Notes: generated from the letters alone by a model not told the origin. A stretch of DNA of 49,292 bases from Rhizobium sullae (GCF_900169785.1 NZ_FWER01000015.1:197336-246627); one strand, 5' to 3'. Numbered from the stretch's first letter, positions 25,704 to 34,769 are shown. Translations and numbers: made by a program.

Positions 25704-26423
25704 TCAGGGAAGGGCGGCGACCAGCGACTTGGAATCGGACACGGAACCGAAGACCCCGCCCTGCATTTTCACCATCTTGATCGCGGCGAGGTGATTGCCG
25801 TAGTCGGTAGCGCCGCAGCAATCCTGCAGAAGCAGGCATTCGAAGCCGCGATCGTTCGCCTCGCGCATCGTCGTATGCACGCAGACGTCGGTGGTGATCC
25901 CGGTCAGGATAATGTTCTCGATGCGCTTCTGATTGAGGATCAGCTCCAGATCGGTGGCGCAGAAGGAGCCCTTGCCGGGCTTGTCGATGATCGTTTCGCC
26001 GTCGATCGGCTTCAACTCGTCGATGATGTCCCAGCCGGGCTCGCCGCGCACGAGGATCCGGCCGCAGGGGCCGGGGTCGCCGATGCCGGCATTGATGCGC
26101 CGCGAACGCCAGCGCTTGTTTGCCGGAAGATCGGCGAGGTCCGGACGATGGCCTTCGCGGGTGTGGATGATGTGGTATCCCTTCGCACGCATGGCGGCGA
26201 GGACCTTTCTGATCGGTTCGATGGGCGCGCGGACCAGGGAAAGATCGTAGCCCATATGATCGACATATCCGCCTTCACCGCAGAAATCCGTCTGCATGTC
26301 GATGATGATGAGCGCGGTATTGTCCGGCCTCAAGTCTCCGTTATAGGGCCAGGGGTATGGGTCCGCCGTGACATATGTGCCTTCTGTCTCCACCATCGCG
26401 TCCATTCCACCCAAAGCATTCAT
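25704..26423 (-). CDS. biuH: biuret hydrolase (isochorismatase-like cysteine hydrolase)
   Basis: This enzyme converts biuret to allophanate and ammonia. Counting from the Met at 26405, the triad is Asp36, Lys142 and Cys175, with Gln215. These are the same numbers I recall for BiuH of R. leguminosarum 3841, and the whole sequence is very similar to it, including [15 protein letters not shown] [10 protein letters not shown] and [14 protein letters not shown]. The ATG at 26423 is listed because AAGGGA precedes it at a good distance; the Met at 26405 has no spaced ribosome binding site. It lies within the ABC importer operon, between the permease and ATPase genes, which ties uptake to hydrolysis. 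Confidence 0.9.
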   Translation of the reverse strand: MNALGGMDAMVETEGTYVTADPYPWPYNGDLRPDNTALIIIDMQTDFCGEGGYVDHMGYDLSLVRAPIEPIRKVLAAMRAKGYHIIHTREGHRPDLADLPANKRWRSRRINAGIGDPGPCGRILVRGEPGWDIIDELKPIDGETIIDKPGKGSFCATDLELILNQKRIENIILTGITTDVCVHTTMREANDRGFECLLLQDCCGATDYGNHLAAIKMVKMQGGVFGSVSDSKSLVAALP

Positions 26424-26440
26424 CGAATATTCCCTTCCTA

Positions 26441-27370
26441 CTACTTGGTGAGCGACAGGGCGCCTGGTGCTCCGGCAAGCGCGCGTGTCGGAGAGGAGGT
26501 CGCGATCAATATGATGAGGGTCAGCACATAGGGGGTGGCATAAAAGAGATAGTATCCCTGCGACACGCCGACCGACTGCAACGCCGGTCCCAGGGCTCCC
26601 GCTCCGCCGAAAAGGAGAGCCGCCAGAAAGCAGCCGATGGGGTTCCAGCGGGCGAAGATCACCAGTGCCACGGCCATCAGCCCCTGACCCGAAGAGATAC
26701 CTTCATTCCAAGAGCCGGGATAATAGAGCGAGAGGTACGCGCCGCCGATCGCAGCCAGCGAGCCGCCGACGGCAGTCGCAAGCAGCCGCACTCGATCGGG
26801 GTCGATGCCCATGGCACGTGCGGCGTCCGTGCTGTCACCGACCACGCGAAGGACGATGCCGATCCGCGTATTGCGAAATGCCCACCACAGGACGGCCGCA
26901 AGAACGGCTCCGATAAGAAACAATACGTTGATGTTGAGCGCCGCCTCAATCTGCGGAACCTGCGACCAGGCACCAAATGGGATCGAAGGTAGGCGCGGGG
27001 CAGCGGGCTGGATGTAGGGCTTGCCGAGGAAAAACGCCAAGCCTAGCCCGAACTGCATCAGGGCAATGCCGATTGCGATATCGTTGACCTTGGGCCACTT
27101 GCAAATCCATCCATGAACGAGGCCGAAGACCGCTCCCGTGCACATTGCGGCCAAAACGCCGAGCCAGGGCGAGCCGCTGATCACTGCCACCGCGTAGGCC
27201 GTCATCGCTCCGAAGACGAGTGTTCCTTCCAGGCCCAAATTGATGCGTCCGGAGCGCTCGGTGATAGTTTCGCCGAGGCTGACGAAGATGAAAGGGGTGG
27301 AGACGCGAACCGCGCCGGCAAGTATGGCAAGCGGCACGCCCCAAAGACCTACTCCTGTCTCGTCCATCAT
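26441..27370 (-). CDS. BMP-type ABC transporter permease (NupQ-like)
   Basis: This inner-membrane permease of 309 residues is of the branched/nucleoside-type fold, with about eight to ten membrane helices. Typical stretches are [17 protein letters not shown] near the N-terminus (the family E-G motif) and [22 protein letters not shown] in the cytoplasmic loop. Its first bases overlap the stop of the upstream permease gene. With that partner it forms the channel of the importer in this operon. Confidence 0.88.
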   Translation of the reverse strand: MMDETGVGLWGVPLAILAGAVRVSTPFIFVSLGETITERSGRINLGLEGTLVFGAMTAYAVAVISGSPWLGVLAAMCTGAVFGLVHGWICKWPKVNDIAIGIALMQFGLGLAFFLGKPYIQPAAPRLPSIPFGAWSQVPQIEAALNINVLFLIGAVLAAVLWWAFRNTRIGIVLRVVGDSTDAARAMGIDPDRVRLLATAVGGSLAAIGGAYLSLYYPGSWNEGISSGQGLMAVALVIFARWNPIGCFLAALLFGGAGALGPALQSVGVSQGYYLFYATPYVLTLIILIATSSPTRALAGAPGALSLTK

Positions 27371-28494
27371 GCCGTCCTTTTCCAGAGATCGGGGTTAAAC
27401 ACCTTGAAACGCCCGTAAAATGTCTCGCAGAACAATATGACGACGAAGAGCGTGCCCTGCATGACCAGAACCGTGGCGTCGGGAAGTCCCATCCGACGCT
27501 GGATCAAGCCGCCCGATGCATCGATGCCTCCCAGCAGGATTGCGACGGGAATGATCGCCAGCGGATCGTGCCGCGCGAGGAAGGCAACGAGGATGCCGGT
27601 ATAGCCGTAGCCCGCCGCAAGCGAGGCATTGGCGCTGCCCTGGACTGCCGCCACTTCGATCATCCCTGCTAGACCCGCGAATGCTCCGGCGATTGCCGTA
27701 AAGCCGACGATCAGCCGCCCGACAGGCAGGCCCTGGATCTGGGCGGCGCGGACATTGCCGCCTGCGATCCGTGCCGCGAAACCGTAACTGGTTGCCTCGA
27801 TCAATATCCAGGTGCACAAGCAGGCGACGATCCCGATTACCAATCCCAAATGCACGTCCATCCCCGGGATGTTTCCGAGCATATAGTCCGGTGGCAAGGG
27901 CCTTGTGGACGGCTTGTTCAAACTGGCCGGATCGCGCAGCAACCCTTCGACGAACTGGTTCATCAGCGCAATCGCAATATATGCGAGAAGCAGAGAGGAG
28001 ATGGTTTCGTTGACCCCGCGTTTGTGCCGAAGAAATCCGGCAAGGCCGATCCAGGCGCCGCCCGCAGTCATCGCGGCGATCCCCATCGCCGCAAAAACCA
28101 CGAGCGGCGGCAATATGCCGACAATGGGAAGTGCCGCAGCCGCAGCCGCGACGCCGCCGAGCACCACGGCCCCTTCGCCACCGATAATGACAAGACCGAG
28201 TCTCGCCGGAAGCGCGACGCATAGTGCCGTCAGGAGCAGGGGCGCGGCCCGGCTCAAGCTGTTCTGCAGCGAGAACCAGCTACCAAAACCGCCCGTGTAC
28301 ATCAGTTGGAAAAGCATGACCGGCGATTTTCCGACGGCCAGAATGAAGAGGCAGAAAAGCCCGAGGCCAATCACGACGGCGCCCACGCTGATCACGATCG
28401 GTTCGGCACGCCTTGCTGCCCATTCCCGAACCGCGTCGAGCATGGAAAATTTGTCCGGCGTAATGATTGCGGGAATGTTCGCATCGACCGTCAT
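27367..28494 (-). CDS. BMP-type ABC transporter permease (NupP-like)
   Basis: This first permease of the pair has 375 residues. An extended N-terminus leads to a helix near residue 35 and about nine further helices. The family's PARLGLVIIGGEGAVVLGG stretch and the loop AARIAGGNVRAAQIQGLPV are present. It overlaps the next permease gene by four bases, and follows the binding-protein gene with a 17-bp gap. It should help to transport the ligand of the BMP protein at 28512-29639. Confidence 0.88.
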   Translation of the reverse strand: MTVDANIPAIITPDKFSMLDAVREWAARRAEPIVISVGAVVIGLGLFCLFILAVGKSPVMLFQLMYTGGFGSWFSLQNSLSRAAPLLLTALCVALPARLGLVIIGGEGAVVLGGVAAAAAALPIVGILPPLVVFAAMGIAAMTAGGAWIGLAGFLRHKRGVNETISSLLLAYIAIALMNQFVEGLLRDPASLNKPSTRPLPPDYMLGNIPGMDVHLGLVIGIVACLCTWILIEATSYGFAARIAGGNVRAAQIQGLPVGRLIVGFTAIAGAFAGLAGMIEVAAVQGSANASLAAGYGYTGILVAFLARHDPLAIIPVAILLGGIDASGGLIQRRMGLPDATVLVMQGTLFVVILFCETFYGRFKVFNPDLWKRTA

Positions 28495-28511
28495 GGCGCG
28501 TCTCCCAAGCC

Positions 28512-29639
28512 CTAGGCCGTCGAACCCATGACACCTTCGACGAGATAATCCATGCTTTCCAGCTCGATCGCGTCCTCGGCGAAGCTCCTGCCGGCGGTAA
28601 CGATAACGTTGCCCTTGTTGTCCTTCATCGGTCCTTTGAACACGCTGAATTTGCCGGCCATGATTTCGGCAAGCGTTGCTTCGAACTTTTTCCTCGATTC
28701 ATCGGAGACCGCCGGGCCTAAGGGACTCATCTTCACAAAGCCGTCCTTCAGCCCGCCACGGACGAAATTGCCAAGCTTTTCACCTGCTTGTGCCTGTTTG
28801 ATGAAGCTTGTATAGACGTTCCCCCACGCCCATTCGGCGCCCGTCAGATATTTTTCCGGTGCAAGCGGGCTCTGATTGGCATGGTAACCACATACGAAGG
28901 CATTGCGCCCGGCTGCGGTTTCGACGACCACTTTCGGGCTGTCGACATGGCACGTGATGACGTCAGCGCCTTGGTCGACAAGAGCATTGGTCGCTTCCGC
29001 TTCCTTGACCGCCAGCGACCATTCGCCGGTGAAAATCACCTGACACGTTATCGAGGGATCGACCGATCGCGCGCCCAGCAGGAAGGAATTGATGTTCTGG
29101 ACCACTTGCGGAATGGGCTTTGCGGCAACAAAACCGATTTTTTTGCTCTTCGTTGCGTAGCCGGCGGCGACACCGTTGAGATACTGGCCCTGGCCGATAT
29201 AGCCGAAATACGATCCGGTATTCATCGGGTTCTTGGATTCCTGCCAGAGCCCGCCGCAATGGCGAAACTGGACCTCCGGATATTTGGCCGCCATGGCCAG
29301 CATATGGGGGTCGAAGTAGCCGAACGAGGTCGGAAACAGCACCGCCGCGCCGTCGAGGTTGATCATCGACTCCATCGTCTTCTGAACGTCGACGGTTTCG
29401 GGAACGTTTTCCTCTTCCACTAGCGTAACGCCAGGCATGGATTTGATAACTGCCGCACCTTCGGCATGCGCCTGGTTGTAGCCGTAGTCATCCTTGGGGC
29501 CGACATAGATGAATCCGACGGTCAGTGCGCCTTGAGCGGATGCTTGCGAAGACAGGAAGCCAGGCGCCGCACTCAGCAGAGCGCCCGCTGCCGAGGCTTG
29601 GAGGAAATTTCGGCGGTTCATCGAAAGGAGTTTGGTCAT
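28512..29639 (-). CDS. BMP-family substrate-binding protein, Tat-exported
   Basis: This 375-residue periplasmic lipoprotein-like binding protein is of the BMP/PnrA/Med family. The export signal has a twin-arginine motif (MNRRNFLQASAAGALLSAAP, cleavage probably after ASAQ). The mature part begins with the family's GFIYVGPKDDYGYNQAHAEG, which forms part of the ligand site; relatives bind purine nucleosides. AGGGGG lies eight bases before the ATG at 29639. It is first in the operon, facing a GntR-type regulator gene across a 335-bp region with repeated TGTATGCA motifs. A condensed-urea ligand (biuret, triuret) is inferred from the enzymes encoded downstream. Confidence 0.88.
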   Translation of the reverse strand: MTKLLSMNRRNFLQASAAGALLSAAPGFLSSQASAQGALTVGFIYVGPKDDYGYNQAHAEGAAVIKSMPGVTLVEEENVPETVDVQKTMESMINLDGAAVLFPTSFGYFDPHMLAMAAKYPEVQFRHCGGLWQESKNPMNTGSYFGYIGQGQYLNGVAAGYATKSKKIGFVAAKPIPQVVQNINSFLLGARSVDPSITCQVIFTGEWSLAVKEAEATNALVDQGADVITCHVDSPKVVVETAAGRNAFVCGYHANQSPLAPEKYLTGAEWAWGNVYTSFIKQAQAGEKLGNFVRGGLKDGFVKMSPLGPAVSDESRKKFEATLAEIMAGKFSVFKGPMKDNKGNVIVTAGRSFAEDAIELESMDYLVEGVMGSTA

Positions 29640-29974
29640 TGGAAGTGCCCCCTGTCGGCCTGTGGCCAGTTAAAATGCTGCATGAAAGTGTATGCAATAC
29701 CCATGCCAGATTTTAAGCGATTGATATCATTGCACTGCGCCGCGAAGATCAGGAACAGGTGCAAAAAGTGTATGCAGATTCACGCCAATGAGATTATTAA
29801 ATAGGCATGCAAAATATTTCGCCGTTCCTTCCATCTGCAGCTCTCTGCGGTATGCGTATCAAACGGAGAGACGAAGGGAAAAAAGCAGATAAAACCAGAG
29901 TGATGCACGCATGATTTGACATCCGTGGAAGCGCGTCGCATCTGTATGCAGATGGAGATGCATGGATTCTTGGA
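29640..29974. promoter_or_regulatory. 335-bp divergent control region with repeated TGTATGCA motifs
   Basis: No gene is seen here. TGTATGCA occurs three times: 29689-29696, 29769-29776 and 29943-29950. The first two are preceded by AAG/AAAG, and the first extends to the imperfect palindrome GTATGCAATAC. FCD-type GntR regulators bind short palindromes such as TGTATACA, so these are candidate operators for the regulator at 29975. The region is AT-rich compared with its neighbours, in keeping with two promoters. Confidence 0.5.
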
Positions 29975-30658
29975 TTGAAGCATAACAGACGCAAGGAAGT
30001 CATTCGCCAGGGAACGACCGTCGAGCAGCTTGTTCGCTCTATCGCGGACATGATTGTGACAGGCGAGATGCACCCGGGAGAAAGGCTCGACGAAATCTCC
30101 TTGGCCTCGCGCTTCGAGGTTTCTCGAACGCCGGTCCGGGAAGCGCTTCGCGAGCTCGGAGCCATGGGGCTGGTCGGGCGCGAGCCCAATCGGAGCGCCG
30201 TCGTCTCCAATGTCAGCGGGGCTTACCTACACGGTATGTTCGAGGCGATGGCGGAACTGGAAGGCATCTGCGCCCGGCTGGCCGCAGAAAGAATGACGGT
30301 CGACGAGCGCAGGGAAATGGAGCTCGGGCACCGCAATTCCGCCCGCCTGGTTCATCAGGGCGCTTATGAAGATTATGCCGTCTACAATGTCGAGTTTCAT
30401 ACACGGCTTTATCGCGGCGCGCACAATGATCACATATACGAGTTGGTCACACAGACGAGAGCTCGTCTGGCACCCTTCAGACGAGCGCAGTTCCGGTTGC
30501 CGGGCCGCCTTTCAAAATCCTTCAGCGAACACGAGATGATCGTCGCCTCGATCCTGCGCGCCGACGGGGCTGCGGCGGCACGGGCGGCATATTCTCACGT
30601 CGCCATCGTCAGCGACGCCAGCAGCGCCTTCATATCCGGCGAACAGAGCGACCATTAG
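29975..30658 (+). CDS. GntR-family (FCD) transcriptional regulator
   Basis: This 227-residue regulator has an N-terminal winged helix (SIADMIVTGEMHPGERL, then SRTPVREALRELGAMGLV, about residues 20-80) and a C-terminal all-helical FCD ligand domain. In that domain the metal-binding His positions are visible in EFHTRLYRGAHND and SEHEMIVASILRAD. The likely start is a TTG at 29975; no in-frame ATG with a good ribosome binding site precedes the domain, so the exact start is uncertain. It diverges from the BMP/biuret operon and very probably controls it in response to biuret, allophanate or a related compound. Confidence 0.85.
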   Translation: MKHNRRKEVIRQGTTVEQLVRSIADMIVTGEMHPGERLDEISLASRFEVSRTPVREALRELGAMGLVGREPNRSAVVSNVSGAYLHGMFEAMAELEGICARLAAERMTVDERREMELGHRNSARLVHQGAYEDYAVYNVEFHTRLYRGAHNDHIYELVTQTRARLAPFRRAQFRLPGRLSKSFSEHEMIVASILRADGAAAARAAYSHVAIVSDASSAFISGEQSDH

Positions 30659-30719
30659 AGCTGCTGGCTAATCAAGCCACGCACGTCCGGTCGTGCCGAG
30701 AGCAGTAAACGAGCGGAGG

Positions 30720-30938
30720 CTAATTTCCGCTCAAGCCTTGCACGCTGCCGTGTGGAGGCAGTCCGCGATAGATTAACGGCTGGTGTTTGCGGCAATACCA
30801 GCGCATGGCGCCAGTGCGCTCCTCGAAGCCATAACAGCCCCATTCCGTGCAACGGATGCCAGATGCATCCTCATAGCCGCAGTAATGGTTCTCATGGACG
30901 TTCGCACCTGGCGCTGTCGTATGCCCTTCGATACTCAT
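30720..30938 (-). CDS. small cysteine-rich protein, possible zinc-binding
   Basis: This encodes 72 residues. The middle has a regular Cys/His pattern: HYCGYEDASGIRC, then TEWGCYGF, then WYCRKHQP, that is four Cys and a His spaced as in a small zinc ribbon or treble-clef fold. GAGG lies four bases and AAGGAG about twelve before the ATG at 30938. No family name is recognised. The pattern 'exposed Cys, short acidic loop, Trp-x-Cys, Cys-x-x-His' could be a DNA- or RNA-binding or structural zinc knuckle. It sits alone between the GntR gene and the IS21 element. Confidence 0.6.
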   Translation of the reverse strand: MSIEGHTTAPGANVHENHYCGYEDASGIRCTEWGCYGFEERTGAMRWYCRKHQPLIYRGLPPHGSVQGLSGN

Positions 30939-31048
30939 CCTCGCGGCTCCTTCGGGAGCGGTTGTTGGCGCATTCGGTCCTCAGGTCATACCTCGAAACG
31001 CACCTCTAATCCTCCGGTTCCATTGCGCTTCAACCAACACGATGCGCG

Positions 31049-31056
31049 TGCTCTTC
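31049..31056. repeat. left target-site duplication of the IS21 element
   Basis: TGCTCTTC lies immediately outside the left end of the element and is repeated exactly at 33677-33684. The length of 8 bp fits IS21-family target duplications. Confidence 0.85.
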
Positions 31057-31061
31057 TGCGG

Positions 31062-31150
31062 GTTTCACAAAGTTCGGGACAAGGATTTCAGTAAGTCGCG
31101 GACACGCATTTCAGTAAGTCCGGGACAGCGATTTCACTAAGTCGCGGACA
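31062..31150 (+). repeat. left-end array of four 20-bp repeats, period 23 bp
   Basis: The repeats start at 31062, 31085, 31108 and 31131. The second reads ATTTCAGTAAGTCGCGGACA; the third and fourth each differ from it at two positions, the first at five. The strict 23-bp period, about two helical turns, would place transposase subunits on one face of the DNA. Confidence 0.85.
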
Positions 31151-31227
31151 AAATTGTTGGCGGATTTAGATCGATTTTCGTGAGCGCCGATCTGGCATTT
31201 TGCCCTCGTGTATTGAGCGAGGACCCG

Positions 31228-32781
31228 ATGCCCAGACGGAAGCAAGCGAGACATACTGACGTGAAGGACATCCGGTCGATATTGCGGCTGACGTTTGAGC
31301 AAGAACTGCCGATACGGGCAGTCGCGGAACGTCTGAAGATAAGCAAGACGTCGGTCTCGACGTACTTGCTGCGGGCTCGAGAAGCAGGACTTGCAGTGTG
31401 GCCGCTGCCACCTGGCCTGAACGAAGACTACGTTCTCGAGCAGCGGCTGTTCCGCCGGATGGGACGACCTCCGCGCGACACCGATGAGCCGAATTGGCCG
31501 AAGATCGCCAGCGAACTGAAGCGCAAAGGCGTAACGCTCAATTTGCTATGGCAGGAATATCGTGAGACCCATCCAGACGGATACGGCTACACGTGGTTCT
31601 GCTGCCGCTTTGCCGAATATGAAAGCCGCGTCAAACCCACTTATCGCAGCCGGCACGTGGCTGGTGTTGCGATGGAATGCGATTATGCCGGCCATACGAT
31701 TCCGTTGATTGATCCGCTGACCGGCGAGATCCGCGCGGCCCAGATCTTCGTCGCGGTGTTGAGCGCGTCGCAATTGACCTTTTCCTATGCGAGCCTCAGT
31801 CAGAAGCTGCCGGATTGGATCGAGGCGAACCAACGGGCCTTCAGCTACTTCGGCGGCGTGACGAAGACAACGATCTGCGACAATCTCAAATCTGCCGTAG
31901 CAAAAGCTCTCTGGTTCGAGCCGACATTGAATGCGACGTTTGCCGCCTTCGCCGAGCATTACGACACAACCGTCGTTCCAGCCCGGCCCAAACGTCCTCG
32001 GGACAAAGCATCGGCCGAAGGGACGGTGTTGATCGTCGAGAGATGGGTTCTGGCCAGGCTTCGAAACGACCGCTTCTTCAGCCTTGCCGATCTCAATACT
32101 CGGATCACCTCTTTGATCGAGGATCTCAATAACCGCACCATGCGCCGCTACGGCAAATCCCGGCGTGCTTTGTTCGACGAGGTTGAACGCAACCAACTCA
32201 AACCGCTGCCCGCCACACCATTCGAGTATGCGGAGTGGAAGGTCGCCAAGGTCCATCCCGATTACCACGTCGAAGTCGACAAGACCTTCTATTCCGTTCC
32301 GCACGGTCTCATCGGCCGGCGGGTCGATGTTAGGCTGTCGTATCGGGCCGTCGAGATCTTCGTTGATCACAAGCGGGTTGCCAGCCATATCCGCAGCTCT
32401 CAGCGCTCCGGCCATGTTACCGTCAATGAGCATATGCCGAAGTCGCACCAGCGCTATGCAAACACGACACCCCACACATTGCGCAAGGAAGCGGCAAAAG
32501 TCGGGAGCAATACGGCGATCTTTATCGAGCGTTTGCTGAGCGACCGGCCGCATCCCGAGCAAGGCTACCGATCTGCGCAAGGGGTTCTTTCCCTTGCGCG
32601 GCGCTACAAATCCGAGCGCCTGGAAATGGCCTGCGAGCGTGCGCTGATCATCAACGCCCTGAGCTACTCGTCCGTCGCCAACATTCTCAAATCCGGTCTC
32701 GACCAAGCCCCGGCGATGAGTGAGGCCGTCAAGCCGGCGCCGGCGCACGGCAATATCCGCGGCAAAACCTACTACCAATGA
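31228..32781 (+). CDS. istA: IS21-family transposase IstA
   Basis: This transposase has 517 residues from the ATG at 31228, which has GAGG five bases upstream; a GTG at 31180 would add 16 residues. An N-terminal helix-turn-helix ([19 protein letters not shown] then KTSVSTYL) binds the terminal repeats. The DDE catalytic core is visible: Asp in MECDYAGH, Asp in [13 protein letters not shown] and Glu in [17 protein letters not shown]-terminal beta-barrel-like region follows ([19 protein letters not shown]). With IstB it carries out transposition of the surrounding element. Confidence 0.93.
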   Translation: MPRRKQARHTDVKDIRSILRLTFEQELPIRAVAERLKISKTSVSTYLLRAREAGLAVWPLPPGLNEDYVLEQRLFRRMGRPPRDTDEPNWPKIASELKRKGVTLNLLWQEYRETHPDGYGYTWFCCRFAEYESRVKPTYRSRHVAGVAMECDYAGHTIPLIDPLTGEIRAAQIFVAVLSASQLTFSYASLSQKLPDWIEANQRAFSYFGGVTKTTICDNLKSAVAKALWFEPTLNATFAAFAEHYDTTVVPARPKRPRDKASAEGTVLIVERWVLARLRNDRFFSLADLNTRITSLIEDLNNRTMRRYGKSRRALFDEVERNQLKPLPATPFEYAEWKVAKVHPDYHVEVDKTFYSVPHGLIGRRVDVRLSYRAVEIFVDHKRVASHIRSSQRSGHVTVNEHMPKSHQRYANTTPHTLRKEAAKVGSNTAIFIERLLSDRPHPEQGYRSAQGVLSLARRYKSERLEMACERALIINALSYSSVANILKSGLDQAPAMSEAVKPAPAHGNIRGKTYYQ

Positions 32782-32794
32782 GAAAGGAAACCAG

Positions 32795-33571
32795 ATGCTG
32801 ACACACCCAACCCTCGACCAGATGAATGCCCTTGGCCTTGCCGGAATGGCGACTGCCTATCGCGAGCTGAGCGAACAGGTTCATGGAAATGATCTTAGCT
32901 TCGACGAACGGCTTGGCCTGATGCTCGATCGTGAGATTGCCATGAGAACGGACAAGCGGCTGACCAATCGATTGGCAGCGGCAAAGCTTCGTTTTGCCAA
33001 TGCCTCAATCGAAGACATCGATTTTAGCGCCCATCGTGGCCTCGATCGCCGCAACGTTCTCGCCTTGGCGCAAGGAGCATGGTTGAAGGCAAATGAGAAT
33101 CTGATCCTGACAGGGCAAACGGGCACCGGAAAGACCTGGATCGCCTGCGCCTTCGCGCGACAGGCAGCCCGCCTCGATTATTCCGTGCTTTACGTTCGCA
33201 TGCCACGGTTGTTCGAAGACCTTGCACTTGCACGGCTCGATGGCCGCTTTCCGCGCCTCATCGACAAATTGGCACGTGTTCAGTTGCTGGTGCTGGACGA
33301 CTGGGGAACCCATACCTTGAACGACAGGCAGCGCCTCGATCTCCTGGAGATCTTCGAGGAGCGGTATCGGCGCAGATCGACACTGATCACGGCTCAACTC
33401 CCCGTCGCCGCCTGGCACGAAATGATCGGAGAAGCCACCTTAGCCGATGCCATACTCGACCGTATCGTTCACAACGCACACCGCATAACGCTCGAAGGCG
33501 ACAGCATGCGAAAGCGAAAAACACCGACGCTCTTGACCGGCGGCGAAATAACCGAAATCAATCACTCCTAA
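32795..33571 (+). CDS. istB: IS21-family helper ATPase IstB
   Basis: This 258-residue AAA+ ATPase is related to DnaC, and helps IstA to select and bend the target DNA. Walker A is [16 protein letters not shown] (around residues 106-121), Walker B is LLVLDDWG, and the sensor region [27 protein letters not shown] follows. AAAGGAAACC precedes the ATG at 32795, which lies 13 bp after the istA stop. Translation is probably coupled to istA. Confidence 0.93.
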   Translation: MLTHPTLDQMNALGLAGMATAYRELSEQVHGNDLSFDERLGLMLDREIAMRTDKRLTNRLAAAKLRFANASIEDIDFSAHRGLDRRNVLALAQGAWLKANENLILTGQTGTGKTWIACAFARQAARLDYSVLYVRMPRLFEDLALARLDGRFPRLIDKLARVQLLVLDDWGTHTLNDRQRLDLLEIFEERYRRRSTLITAQLPVAAWHEMIGEATLADAILDRIVHNAHRITLEGDSMRKRKTPTLLTGGEITEINHS

Positions 33572-33606
33572 CAGAAACATGGCAACCGGAACTCGATCGC
33601 ATCCGT

Positions 33607-33671
33607 TGTCCGCGACTTAGCGAAACGCTTGTCCGCGACTTTCTGAAACCGATGTCCTTATTTAGCGAAAT
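33607..33671 (-). repeat. right-end array of three 20-bp repeats, period 23 bp
   Basis: Inverted copies of the left-end repeat start at 33607, 33630 and 33653 on the plus strand (TGTCCGCGACTTAGCGAAAC and variants). The outermost copy is one base shorter. The same 23-bp period as on the left shows both ends are built for the same transposase assembly. Confidence 0.82.
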
Positions 33672-33676
33672 CCGCA

Positions 33677-33684
33677 TGCTCTTC
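33677..33684. repeat. right target-site duplication of the IS21 element
   Basis: TGCTCTTC abuts the right end at 33676 and equals the left copy at 31049-31056. Removing the element and one copy restores a continuous target sequence in which no confident gene is seen. Confidence 0.85.
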
Positions 33685-33770
33685 TACCGGAAGCCCCGGA
33701 TAGGCGCCTTGCGCCACATGCATGCAGGAGCATTCCAAGCGGGGCTGAGCGAAAAATTGTTAGCGGTTTC

Positions 33771-34175
33771 TCAGTGTCCCGGTTCAGGTCTGGACGCGAC
33801 ATAGACTGCGGCAGTTGCCATCGGAACTCCAGCAGCAATCATCGCGACTGCCGGAAGTGTGAAAAACACCAGCAGAATTGCAAAGCTGCACGCCATCGAG
33901 ACGCAGGCGACAAATTTATGGCGCCGCCGGATCGCTCCTTGGCGGCGCCAGGTTTGCAGCGGCTCACCGAAGCGGGGATGGGCAAGCAGCCAGCCTTCAA
34001 AGCGCGGGGAGGAGCGAGAAAATATCGCGGCGGCAACGATCAGGAATGGTGTTGTCGGCAACAGCGGCACGAAGATGCCGACAACGCCGATTGCAACGAA
34101 ACCCCAACCAAAGGCAGCAAGCAGCAGCCGCACGGAATATCCTTTCGTTAAACGATCGTCCGGGTGGAAGGCCAA
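33771..34175 (-). CDS. YbaN-family (DUF454) membrane protein
   Basis: This 134-residue inner-membrane protein is of the DUF454/YbaN family. The conserved start of the domain is visible (GWGFVAIGVVGIFVPLLPTTPFLIVAAAIFSRSSPRFEGWLLAHPRFGE), followed by WRRQGAIRRRHK and two C-terminal helices. Family members often lie near haem, iron or denitrification genes, but no biochemical role is established. It is the first gene after the IS21 element; nothing connects it firmly to a neighbour. Confidence 0.85.
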   Translation of the reverse strand: MAFHPDDRLTKGYSVRLLLAAFGWGFVAIGVVGIFVPLLPTTPFLIVAAAIFSRSSPRFEGWLLAHPRFGEPLQTWRRQGAIRRRHKFVACVSMACSFAILLVFFTLPAVAMIAAGVPMATAAVYVASRPEPGH

Positions 34176-34253
34176 TTTGGTGCCTAACCATCTGCCGCGC
34201 AGATAGAAAACCTCTACTCCGGTTAAAGCCGCTCGCCCACAGGTTTCGGCGGT

Positions 34254-34709
34254 TCAATCGCCCGAAAGCGCCGCTCGTCCTGCCATTTCCCTTATCAGGA
34301 TACCATAGAAGATGTGCGGAGAATGGGATTGCATCGCCTGAGGCTGCGGCTTGAGCGATCCCATTTCCCACCAATCCGAATGCCTTTGCAGTAGCGACCA
34401 GGCATGCAGACGCTCGCTGTGCAGCAGATCGGTATCCGGGAACTCCTCGTACTCTCCCGTCACCACGACGCTTTGCCAGCCGACGTCGCTGAGGTGATCC
34501 GTCTGCAGGCAAACCCTACTGTTTGACCGCATCCAATCGATTTTTTGCCCCGGCATGGAAAAGCTGTAGAGGACACCTTTATCGTAGGAGAAGTAGATCG
34601 GCACGATGTAGGGTTGGCCATCGCTGCAGCAGGCAAGATGGCCGTAACGCGACTGTTCAAGCAGGGAAACACACTCTCCTTGTGTCATAGTCCGAAGTGT
34701 CAGTGCCAT
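34254..34709 (-). CDS. pyridoxamine 5'-phosphate oxidase-like flavin-binding protein
   Basis: This 151-residue protein is of the split-barrel FMN-binding superfamily (PNPOx-like, similar to nitroimidazole-resistance NimA proteins). The typical early strand pattern is visible: SLLEQSRYGHLACCSDGQPYIVPIYFSYDKG, then YSFSMPGQKIDWMRSN and VCLQTDHL. GGAG lies six bases before the ATG at 34709; a longer start at 34730 lacks a ribosome binding site. The function is unknown; members bind FMN, F420 or haem and reduce small molecules. In rhizobia such genes often belong to the FixK/low-oxygen set, but no perfect anaerobox was seen directly before this one. Confidence 0.78.
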   Translation of the reverse strand: MALTLRTMTQGECVSLLEQSRYGHLACCSDGQPYIVPIYFSYDKGVLYSFSMPGQKIDWMRSNSRVCLQTDHLSDVGWQSVVVTGEYEEFPDTDLLHSERLHAWSLLQRHSDWWEMGSLKPQPQAMQSHSPHIFYGILIREMAGRAALSGD

Positions 34710-34769
34710 GAGAGTACTCCAGCAAAACATGTTCCAGCCGAGAACAGGAGAGCCCCCGGGCCGGAAGCC

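Larger units (their letters stand above)
31057..33676. mobile_element. complete IS21-family insertion sequence, 2,620 bp
   Basis: The ends are TGCGGGTTTC on the left and, in reverse complement, TGCGGATTTC on the right, so the element starts TG and ends CA as IS21 members do. It is flanked by a perfect 8-bp target duplication. Inside are istA and istB in the usual order. Both ends hold arrays of 20-bp transposase-binding repeats with 23-bp spacing, four on the left and three on the right in inverse orientation. Open frames are undamaged, so insertion is recent and the element may be active. Confidence 0.93.

Noticed and set aside
31041..33770. Idea that the IS21 element interrupts a gene starting at the ATG at 31042
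   Set aside because: Joining the flanks gives only a short frame of about 40 codons with no ribosome binding site or recognisable domain.
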